Below, piece after piece: positions 8,508 through 19,000 of a stretch of DNA of 28,985 nt. This stretch comes from CAZIWJ01 sp964542855. Lineage in GTDB: Bacteria; Bacteroidota; Bacteroidia; Cytophagales; Cyclobacteriaceae. Location of the stretch: contig CAZIWJ010000012.1 of assembly GCA_964542855.1 (NCBI GenBank), positions 1 through 28,985 on the forward strand, given 5' to 3'. The translations under genes were made by a program, and so were the position numbers. Positions within the stretch are counted from its first letter, which is position 1. Each line of letters begins with the position of its first letter. The notes under the pieces are model-generated. The model was not told the origin of the DNA. It did not search any database and saw only the letters and a program-made list of their open reading frames with translations.

Positions 8508-8618
8508 CAGTTTATATTAAAATGAGTAAATCTTATATTAGAATTGTAATGGTTAACATAAACATTTTGTGCAATTTGGTTAACCATTACATTCTTCCAA
8601 GAATGGCTAATAAACTGC
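8507..8618. repeat. Three inverted repeats in the alaS to caspase-lipoprotein spacer
   Basis: The spacer holds three inverted repeats. Outer arms GCAGTTTAT (8507-8515) and ATAAACTGC (8610-8618) enclose a perfect 13-bp pair, TGTAATGGTTAAC (8545-8557) and GTTAACCATTACA (8579-8591), with a 21-base spacer. Immediately after comes ATTCTT-CC-AAGAAT (8591-8604). The 13-bp stem is not followed by a T run, so it is not a standard terminator. It could be a folded leader of the lipoprotein gene, a transcript end for alaS, or a protein-binding palindrome. Confidence 0.6.
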
Positions 8619-8624
8619 CTGACC

Positions 8625-10073
8625 ATGAAGTGTTACGTTTCTTTCTTTTTCATTGCCTGCCTTATCAGCAGTTGTGCTACCATATTTACCGGAACTAAAG
8701 ATAATCTTTATTTCAAAACTGATCCTCCGGGTGCTTCGGTGAAAAAAGACGGGCTGGAAATTTGCCAGACCCCATGTGGCGTTCCGGTTCGGAGGAGTTG
8801 GGGAAGTACCTTTGTTACCATGGAAAAGGAAGGCTATAAGAGCAACACCGTGCTTCTTCAGAAAAAATTTAATGGCTGGAGCCTGCTCAACCTCTGGAAC
8901 CCGTTTGCCTGGGGTATCGACGCAGCTACAGCATCTATTCTCAAATACGATATGAAGCAGTACCGGGTAAAGCTGACGCCTGCTCAAAACCAGCCCGACG
9001 TTGTGGCTATTGCCAGCCCGGAACCGGTTAACAAGGCCCCGGATGATCAGAACAAACCGGTTATTGAGTTAATCTCACCGGAACAAAGCCGTGGGTTTAA
9101 ACCGGTAGTGGCATCGCGTAATTTCACCATTATTGGGGTGGTTAGTGATGATCGGGAAGTATCTTCTGTTCGCATTAACGGTAACGAGCTGTCATTAAGT
9201 AAAGCCGGGCAGTTTCGCTACCCGGTAACCCTGAGGGAAGGTGACAATTCATTTATTATTGAAGCAAAGGATGCCAGCGATAATGAAACCAGCATTTCAT
9301 TAAACCTGGCTTACGAAGCAGAAAATGAAAATGTAATCACTGGCCAGGAAGTGATTGCTTCTCCCGGCGAGTATTACGCACTGGTAATCGGGGTGCAGGA
9401 TTACAATGACCCCGATATTAATGACTTATCCAAACCCCTGAGCGATGCCCGTTTGCTGTACGATGTACTAACCGAACACTACACCTTCGAAAAGGAAAAC
9501 ATTACTTTTCTGCAAAACCCTACCAAGAATGAAATTACCCAGTCGCTCGATTATTATTTCGATAAGGTTACAGAAGAAGATAACTTCCTGGTATTCTACG
9601 CCGGGCATGGCTTCTGGGACGAAAAGTTTGAACAGGGTTACTGGCTGGCGGCTGATGCCAAAAATAAGCAACGCGGAACCTGGATTTCCAACAGCACGGT
9701 GCGCGATTACCTGCGGGCCATACCTTCCCGACATTCGTTGCTGGTAACTGATGCCTGCTTTGCCGGGGGAATTTTTAAAAGCCGGAATGCTTTTTCTGAT
9801 GCCAGTGCTGCGGTTACCCAGCTGCATAAATTGCCCAGCCGGAAAGCAATGACCAGCGGTGCCCTGAGCGAAGTGCCGGATAACAGCGCTTTTATAAAGT
9901 ACATGGCTAAACGACTGGAAGAAAATAGCCAGCGCTACCTTCCTTCCGAGCAACTCTTTGCCAGCTTTAAAATCGCTGTAATTAATAACAGCTCAATAGG
10001 CCAGGTACCGCAGTACGGCGAAATTAAAGAAACCGGCGATGAAGGAGGCGACTTCATCTTTATTCGAAAGTAA
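8625..10073 (+). CDS. Lipoprotein with PEGA-like, Ig-like and caspase-fold (peptidase C14) domains
   Basis: The 482-residue product begins with a lipoprotein signal, LISSCATIF, with lipid cysteine at residue 17. Next is a PEGA-like beta domain (about 25-85), with TDPPGASVKKDG and an EKEGYKS segment. A bacterial Ig-like domain (about 145-230) has VVSDDREVSSVRINGNEL. The C-terminal half (about 247-482) is a caspase/metacaspase p20-type domain: YYALVIGVQDYNDP starts it, the catalytic His328 is in FYAGHGFW, and Cys378 is in VTDACFAGG. Both catalytic residues are present, so proteolysis is plausible; caspase-fold enzymes usually cut after Arg/Lys or Asp. It follows alaS by 117 bases and converges on the giant adhesin gene with a 17-base gap. 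Whether it processes surface proteins is unknown. Confidence 0.88.
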   Translation: MKCYVSFFFIACLISSCATIFTGTKDNLYFKTDPPGASVKKDGLEICQTPCGVPVRRSWGSTFVTMEKEGYKSNTVLLQKKFNGWSLLNLWNPFAWGIDAATASILKYDMKQYRVKLTPAQNQPDVVAIASPEPVNKAPDDQNKPVIELISPEQSRGFKPVVASRNFTIIGVVSDDREVSSVRINGNELSLSKAGQFRYPVTLREGDNSFIIEAKDASDNETSISLNLAYEAENENVITGQEVIASPGEYYALVIGVQDYNDPDINDLSKPLSDARLLYDVLTEHYTFEKENITFLQNPTKNEITQSLDYYFDKVTEEDNFLVFYAGHGFWDEKFEQGYWLAADAKNKQRGTWISNSTVRDYLRAIPSRHSLLVTDACFAGGIFKSRNAFSDASAAVTQLHKLPSRKAMTSGALSEVPDNSAFIKYMAKRLEENSQRYLPSEQLFASFKIAVINNSSIGQVPQYGEIKETGDEGGDFIFIRK

Positions 10074-10090
10074 GCCCCTGATCTGGCCCA

Positions 10091-13000
10091 TCACCTGGTC
10101 AACTCCAAATATCCGGTTTTAGGTTCTGCGTTATCACTGGTTTTAATGATGTAGAAGTAAGTGCCTGCCGGAAGTTCACGCCCGCCTACATACATACCCC
10201 GGTTTCCGCGTCCCCTGAAGCTCGTACCTTTGTTATCATACCCGTTCGCTTCATAGATAAGGGTGCCTGCCCGGTTGAAAAGTTTAACGCTATTGTTCCG
10301 GAACTGATCGATGCACGGTAATTCAAAGAAATCGTTCAGGTTATCCCCGTTAGGTGATAGCCCGTTAAACACCTTTATTTCGGCTTCGATAGTTATGGTT
10401 TCCTCAAACACGCAACCATTGCTGGCAATAAGGTCTACATCATAAGGTTGAGCGTACAATTCGCTCGCTTCGAAGTTTTCTGAAATAACTTCATCGCGGG
10501 CAGGGTCATACCAGATAACCTTTTCAACCCCGATCTGCAGGTTGTCATCATCCAGATCAATGATCCGGGCACTACCCTGGTTTTCGGTACAGGTAGTAGC
10601 TACGGTTTCTACCTGGTAGCTCGGTGTTAAAATTTCTGAGTGGATTTTAAACGTATCCGGTTCTGATGTACAGCCACTGCTTAGGCTGGTTGCTGTTACC
10701 GTATAAGTTCCGGCAGCTAAACCTTCAACAACCACATCGGTATCCTCACCATTTATTACGTTACCGTTCGAGTCGTACCAAATATAGTTGTACGATCGCT
10801 GGGCATTGGCGTTAACAGCAGCTACCCCGTTTGGATAATCACAACGGGTAAGCTGTGAAAGTACCGTGTCGGCCGGACTCAGTACCGTTTCGTACGACCC
10901 GCTGATTTCAATTTCGCCTTCACTCATGCAACCGGAAAGCACATCAATTGCCTGCACGGTAAATATTCCTGCTCCCAGGCTGGAAGCAACCGGGCCGCTG
11001 GCTATTTCATCGTTAGTACTGTTAAACCAGGTAAAATTAAATTGCTCTCCTGTTCCGGTAGCAGTAGCCCGGGCCTGCCCGTTAGCCAGCACCGGGTCGC
11101 AGTTGGTCAGCGGCTGCTCTACCATAATATCAACCATAACCGGCAGGGCTTCATCGGCTACCTCAATCTGTACAGGCTCCGAAACACAGGTTGAGATGCG
11201 GTTATCAGTTGCCACTACGGTGTAAACTCCCGGCATGCGCTCTTCCCAGGTTTTTCCTTCGTAATTAGGATTGCCCCTGGCCTCTTCTCCCTTGTACCAG
11301 CTGTAAGTGTAAGTACTAATCGGGTTAGATACGTTTCCAACTGCAATTCCGTCAGCTTGGTCCGGGTTACAAACTGTAGCCGGTTGCGAAGAGGCCGTAA
11401 CGATAGGAAGGTTAATATCCTCTTCTACAAAGTAAGTGTTTACGGTTTTGCAACTGGTAATTTCGTTGGTAACTGAAACCGTGTAAAATCCGGATGCCAG
11501 GTTAGCGACCCGGTATTCGTTCGCACTTTCTATCTGCTGTTCAGCGTCTACCTGCCGGCCTTTGTACCAGTTGTAAGCATAAGTATCCCGGGTAAAATCG
11601 AACTCGAAAGCATCTACGGCAAGGGCTCCGTTCAGCATAATTGTGGTATCGCAGCTGTTCTGGTATTGCGACTCCGCCTGGTTTAGTTCCACGTTAGGTG
11701 GCGTAGAGGTATTGGCAATGTTTACCTGCACCACGTCGCTTTCTACCTGCAAACGGTTATTGTAAACGGTAAGGTAATAGGTGCCTTCAGCCAGCCCGTT
11801 AAAGGTGTTACCGGAAGTCAGGGTCTGGCTAGGGGCACCCGGGAAGTTGTTGTAAATATTTAAATCATATCCCGACAGGGATTCGGACTCTCCGTTGAGT
11901 ATAATATCACTTACGGCAACTTCCCCGTTCGGCGAACACCAGCTTTGAGGGTTGGTGTTAACCATAAATTCCGGTTTAATGATTTCCTGGTCAAGGAAAT
12001 AAGATACGGCATTCCTACAACCTGTGGTTTCATTATCAACCTGGATTACATACAATCCCGAATCCAGTTGTTGGGCCTGGGGCCCAGACTGTAATGTGCT
12101 GCCTCCAGGATAGTTTTCATCCTCGTACCAATTGTAACGGTAAGTGAAGGAAGCAGTACCGTAATGCACACTGTCGTCGGTGGCACTGGCCAACAATGCG
12201 CCGGTCCAGGTACTGGTATCTGCATTCAGTGAATACTGCTTGCTCAGTTCTTCGATGTTTATTACCGGCAGTTTACGGTTATTTTCAATTGTAACCACGA
12301 ACGGGGTTATCGTACAGCCTGTTCGGGTATTAAACCCTTTAATAAATATCTCTCCGCTGCGCAGGTTTCTCAGGGTGTTGTTGCCCGTTGAGGGATTAAA
12401 GGTTACGGTGTCCAGCCGGTTGTCGATAAGGGTGAATTCCACGTCTTCCAGGGGAATATCGGTTTCATTTCCTTCGTAAACGCCCTTCACGAAATCGAAC
12501 TCCACTTCACCGGAGGGTAAACAGCTAATTTGCGGGTAGGTATCGGTTTCTACCTCGTAACGATAGCGATCGTTGACAACCGTAAAATTACGGGTCTGTA
12601 CGCAGCCCTCATTTACCCCCTCGGTATCGGTTACGCTAACCGTATATACCGTATCGGCCAGGTTTTCAATTCTTACGTCGGTATCCGGAAGGTTATCAGA
12701 TCCTTTACTCCACGCGTAAGTAAAACCATTACTTGCCGGGTCGTTGGGGTCTTCGGCAGTAATTTCCAGTAAACCGGTGGCGTTCACTGATGAGCAGCTT
12801 AAATTCGGATAGCGATCGGCCAGTATAATTTCGGGTAACTGCGATAAATCGTTAACGGTAACAGTAGCAGTTTGGGTAACGCAATTATCGGAAGTAGTTC
12901 GCACGCCATAAAGCTGGTAATTACCGGCTTCCAGTCCATTCACGTTGTTTCCACCGATAGCTGTTGTATCGTTCCCGTTATCGGACACCAGGAACATGCT

Positions 13001-16000
13001 GAATGCTGAGGAAGTCACCGTATTGGTGGCCCCGCCATAGAAAGATTCAACGTTGTTAATGGTAATGGCCCCGTTCGGGATACAGGCATCCTGATCATTA
13101 ATAACGGGATTGAGCGTATATTGCTTCTGTCGCTTAGGCACCTGGTAAGTAAACACTGCCTTACAACCTTCGTTGGTTCCGCCGTTGTCAGTAACTTCAA
13201 CGGTATAGGCACCTGCTTCCAGGTTAAAAATATTCCGGGCATCGCTTCCGTTAATATTTGCCGTTGCCAGTGCAGTAGCAGTTGTATCGCCCTGGTACCA
13301 GTTGTAAGTAAATCCGGTAGTACTCCCGCTGGTTGGGTCGCTGGCCTGGGCAGTTAACTCTCCTTCGGGCGTACCCCCCACGCAACTGAAATCGGGGTTA
13401 TTCAGGGTAAAAGCTACTTCCGGGTTTCGGGTTTCGTCGGTTAGCGAAGTGTTAACCGGGTTTAATACACATCCGGTTAGGGTATTCTTTCCACTGATGA
13501 AGTAATTTGCAGCCTCCAGGTTATTAATTACCGGCGATGCTCCCGATAAGGTATCATCGATCCCGTTTCCCTGCACGTAGAATTCGTAATCTGACAGGTT
13601 GGTTACGGCGGTACCATCTTCGGTAAGCGAGGTGAACTGGATGCTTCCATCCGGGATACAGGCCTGCTGATTGCTTACCGTTGGGCTGTAAACTATCGTT
13701 ACATTCTCCTGCCTAATTTCCACGGTTTGTTTGGTAACGCAGCCTTCGTTGGTACCATCGGTATCGGTTACGGTTACTTCGTAAATTCCTTCGGTTAAGT
13801 CGGTTACCTGGGCTGTAGTTACTGTACTGCCCCCAATGTCCCATGTAAAATTGAAATTAGTCCCATCTCCGCTGGCCTGGTCCTGGGCTACTGCTTCCAC
13901 TTCACCGGTAGGGCTTAGGTTATCACAACTGATATCCGGCAACTGGTTGGTAAAGGATACCAGCGCCGGGGTAGTTTCATCGGTTAAGGTAAACGAAGCC
14001 GGGGGGATCGAACAGTCGGTCGACGCGCTGGTTCCGGATAATACGTAACTTCCTGCTTCCAGATTGTTCCAGGCCGGGCTCACCGCAGATTGTGTATTGG
14101 TGTAGCCGGCTGTACTGTTCTCCACCGTAAAGGTATAATCGCTTAAATCGGTAAGGGTTATGGTGCCGGTTCCGGTGCGCTCCTCTACCCCGGTCAGTTC
14201 AATACTGCCATCCGGGTTACAGGCCAGCTGGTTGGTAAGTACATCCTGATAAGCAACCACTTTTTCTCTTTGGGCAACAGACACGGTAATCTGGTTGGTA
14301 CAGGCCTCATTGGTGCCGTCGTTGTCGGTAACCACCACCGTGTATTGTCCTTCCATTAACTTTATACCCAGGGCACGGTTAGTACTGTCAATATTGGCGG
14401 CCGCCAGCGGGGTAGAGGTGTCATTTCCTTCAAACCAGCTATACGAAAAGTTTGTATTATCGCCCGATACCGGGTCGGTGGGTAATATCTCAATACTTCC
14501 GGTCGGCGTGGCCGCATTACAGCTAAAGTCCGGGCTAAGCAAATTTGCGCTAAGCTGGGGCAGTTCGGTATCATCGGCCAGGTTGAACGTTTGCCAGCCG
14601 CTCAGGCAGTCGGTGGTATCGTTCATCGCCCTTACCCGGTAATTACCGGCAGGCATACCGGTGTAAGGCGTTGCAGTTGTACCATTACCGGTTTCAGTGT
14701 AGGCACTGCCGCTAAGCTGCTGCAGTTCATAAGTATAGTCGCTTAAGGTGGTAACCGACCCGTCGACAGTTATTTCGGTAACTGCTGCCGTTCCGTCTGC
14801 TAAGCATGCCGTTTGCGGGGTAATGTCTTCCCCGGTAATGGTAATGGTTTTCAACAGCTTTTGCAGTTCTATGGTTTCTTCGTAAGTACAGCCGTTACCC
14901 GGTCCGTCTGTATCGGTAATTTCCACGGTGTAAAAACCGGCGCTCAGGTTAGCAGGCGTGGTGGCTGAACTGGCTACGGAAGTACCGGAGGTTGAATTAC
15001 CGGCAAACCACTCGTAACTGTAGTTGGTTGTATTGCCATCATTTCCGGTAACACTTACAGCTACCTGCCCGGTACCGGAAGGGTTACAGCTGTAGTCTGC
15101 GCTTTGCGATGGGGTAATGGCTAATGGCGGCTGATCCAGGTTAACCGTGGTATGGTCGGTATTGGACAAGCAGTTATCACCGAAGTTTTCTTCCAGTACA
15201 ACAGTGTAATCCCCGGCATTAAGTGAAGTAAAAATATGGGTTACGTCACTGTTATTAGCCGGTGTCCAGCTTTGCTCCGGGGTTCCGGTAGTTGATGAAC
15301 CGGCGTATAGTTTAGCAATGTACTGATCCAGGTCGGCACTGCTGCCTGAAGGTGTAATTGCTATGTTAATGGTTCCGTTACCCATTGCACATCGATCGGT
15401 TATTCCTGTACCGGTAACCGCTACGGTGGGCGGATCAGTAACGGGTAGGAAGAAAGTTTCTTCGCTGAGGCACCCCGTTAGCTGGTTTTCAATAACTACG
15501 GTGTAGTAGCCGGATGCCAGTCCGCTGCGCTCCTGGCTGAAGCCAGTACCAGCACTTAAAGTACCCGGCGATTCATAGGTTGCCGTTAACGGGTTCACCA
15601 CGCTAACATCACCCCGGAAATACCAGGTATACGTAAATCCGGGTGCCCCTGTAGTGGTTGATGTGTTGGCAGGAGCAGCGGTTTCTATGCGTACTTCCCC
15701 GTTGTTTACCGTACAGGAATTGGGCAGGTTCAGTAAGGTTTCGGAAAAGGTCAGTTGCTGGTCAATAGTAATGGTTACCGTATCGGGAAGTGAAGTACAA
15801 CCAGTGAAATTATCCGTTACGGTAAATTCATAACCGCCTGCATCCAGCCCGGTAAAGGTTGCGTTACCAGCCGTATTAGTGATATTGCTGGCCGATCCTG
15901 AAGCAATACTAACCAGGTTAAAAGTATACTCTCGCGGCGATGAATTGTTAGGGGGCAGGTTCTGTATACCGCTGGTTAATTCCAGTATTACCTCCCCATT

Positions 16001-19000
16001 GGGTGAATTACAATCGGTTACCGGGGTGGTTGAAAGGGTATCAGCCACCGGAAGAGCTGCAGGAGTGTTATTTAACTTAACCTGCTCGGTGGTAGCGCAG
16101 GCGGTGGTTTTATTTTCAATCGTCAGATAATAAAATCCGCCATCCCGGTTACCGAGCTGGGTGCTGTCTGAAGATAATCCCGTTGTAATTTCAGGATTAC
16201 CGGCTGCTCCTTTGGCCCAGTAGTAATTATAATCAGCGGCGTTCCCACTCAATCCACCGGCGGTGATAATTCCGTTATCCAGCGAGCAGCCGGTATTATC
16301 GTAAGGCTGAAGGGTTAAGGTTGGTAAAGTGGTATCATCCCCAATGGTAATGGCTTGTGCCACATTAGAAACGCAGGTAAGAGGGTTTACCGCCTTCACC
16401 CGATAAGTGCCGGGGGCAGCGTCAGACAATACATTTCCGGTTTCAGCTAACACGGTTCCGCTGGCATCTTCCCAAATGAAAGTATAGCCATCAGCTGCGG
16501 TGCTGCCTCCATCGGCTGTTACAACGATTTCGCTGCCGTAAGGTGCCTCACACCGCTGTGCGTTGGTTACGCTAAAACTGGCATCAACCACGGGGATATC
16601 CGGCTCTTCTGAAATACTGGTGGTAGCAAGAGCGATACAGGCCGTGGAATTGCTGCTGGCCAGCAGCGTATAATTGCCCGCTGCCAGTCCGGAAGCCCGA
16701 GCGGTGGTAGCAACAGGCATTAGCGACGATAAAGATGCAGTATCGGTATAAGTACCGGAAAACCATTTAAAACTGTAGCCGGTGGTGTCATTGCTGCCCC
16801 CCAACATGGTATCATCTATAGAGGCTGTGCCGGTTCCGTTAGGGTTGGCCAAATCGCAAGAAGTTTGCGGGGAAAGTTCAGCAGCATCGGCAGAAAATGC
16901 CGGTAGCGGATCGAGGGTAATAGTTTGGGGATTCAGGGTTTCGCAGGCAAACGGACTGCTTACCATTACGGTGTAATTGCCGGGGGCTACGTTGGTTAAA
17001 ATCGCATTGTTTCCTACTGTATTCCCGGCAGCATCTTCCCAGGTAAAGGTATATCCATCGGCTTCGGTTAACCCGCCGTTTGCAGAAGCTTCTACTACCG
17101 AACCCCAGGGGGCATCACAACGGTCAACGGCACTGCTTATTACTACCGGGTCCAGTACCGGGTAAGTAAGATCTTCACTAATTGTGATGTAAGCCAGTTG
17201 CTCACATCCGGTTGAATCGCCAACGGTTAATACCGTATAGTCCGTTGCTTTTAATTTATCGACCTGGGCCGTGGTGAAGTTTGCAGATGAAAGCACAGGT
17301 ATAGCTGCTCGGGTTGAGTAGGTGCCTTCAAACCAGTAAAAACGATAAGCCAGGGTATCAGTGCTACCTCCGCCTCTCGAAGTAGCATCGATGGTAGCCA
17401 GGGCCGACCCGTTAGGAGATGCCGGGTCGCAACTTCGCTGGGCAGCCAGTTCCTGTACGGCCGAGGTTACCGGAGGAAGGGGATCGACGGTAACGGTTCG
17501 GGAAGCAGATGATTCACAACCCAGCGGGTTTGTAACCAGCACCGTGTACTGACCTGCCGGAACGTTACTCAACACCGAACTGGTTTCGGCCAGTACAGTT
17601 CCGCTGGCATTAGTCCATTTAAACGTGTACCCGTCTGCCTCGGTTTGTCCTCCGTCGGCACTTACCTGGATTTCGCTGCCGAGCGGTGCAGCACATCGCT
17701 GAACCGGGGTTACGCTTACTGCTGCATCAACTACCGGGTAAACCGGATTATCCGGCAGAGTTAGGTAGGCTAACCGGGCACAATTGGTAGAATCGGAAAT
17801 AACCTGTACGGTCCATTTCCCGGACGACATATTTATCGGCTGGTTCCCAGCTTTGTCCGGGCTGGCCGGCAGGGAAGATTCATCCAGGAATTCGCCCTCG
17901 TACCAGTTGAAGGTATACGAAGTTACATCAGTGGTTCCTCCTCCCAGGGAAGTAGCATCAACGGTAGCTTTTGCTTCCCCGGTTGGGTTGGCCGGGTTGC
18001 ACGACTGCTGATCGTTAATTACGGCAGTATTAATGGTAAAAACCGGTAAAGGATCAACGCTAATGGTTAGCGGATTATCCGTTACTCGTCCGTAAGGGTC
18101 GGTAACACTAACAGTATAATCACCAGCTGGCTGGTTTTCCAACACTTCCGTGGTGCTGGAAAGTATATTGCCCGACGCATCGGTCCATTCAAAAACGTAT
18201 CCGTCAGCTGCAGTTCGGGTGGTATCGGCCCGCACTTCAATCCGGGAACCGTAAGGAGCATCGCAGGTTTGCAGGTTCTGCACGCTGAATACGCTCAGTT
18301 CCGGCCTGGTGGCATCCCGCCCGACATAAACGATATCGGTAGCTTTGCAGCTGGTGGTATCATTAATTACCTGAACCGTGTAATCGTTATCTCCAGACAA
18401 GCTGGTGGGCGCCGCCACTGCTGATACCGGGCTTGCTGAACCCAGGGCAGCAGGGGCTATTGCTCCCAGATACCAGTTAAAGGAATAAGACAGGGTATCT
18501 TCACTTCCTCCTCCTTCAGCAGTAGCATCAACGGTGGCCAGTCCTGCTCCGTCAGGGGCAAGCGGGGCAACGGTGCGCTGTGGGTTAATTTCTTCCAGGT
18601 TCAGAACCGGGATGGTCTGGTCATCATTCAGGGTAACATTTACCGGGTCACTGAGGCAACGCAGGGTTTTACTGGCTGCAAAAACGGAATACTCGCCTGC
18701 AGCCAGGTTATTCTTGCTGGCATCGGTGTAGGCTACCATACTGGAAGTAGTATCGGCCGTGGCAAAATTTCCTTCGTACCAGTAAAAGTTGTAATCAGCA
18801 GTGTTGCCTCCCACACTAACGGCGATTGTCCCGTTATTGCTCGTAGAATCGCAAGAGGTATTGTTTTTACGGTTATCTAAATCCAGCACCGGTGGCGTGG
18901 TATCTTCTATAATATCCACATCACGGGTGGTGATACACCGGTTCGATAAGTCTTCAACCACCAGGCGGTAAGTTCCGGCTGAAAGCTCGTTTACGAAAGG

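Noticed and set aside
15560..15630. RGD tripeptide in repeat 16 of the adhesin (YFRGDVSV)
   Set aside because: A single chance tripeptide in a bacterial protein of nearly 3,900 residues; not evidence of integrin binding.
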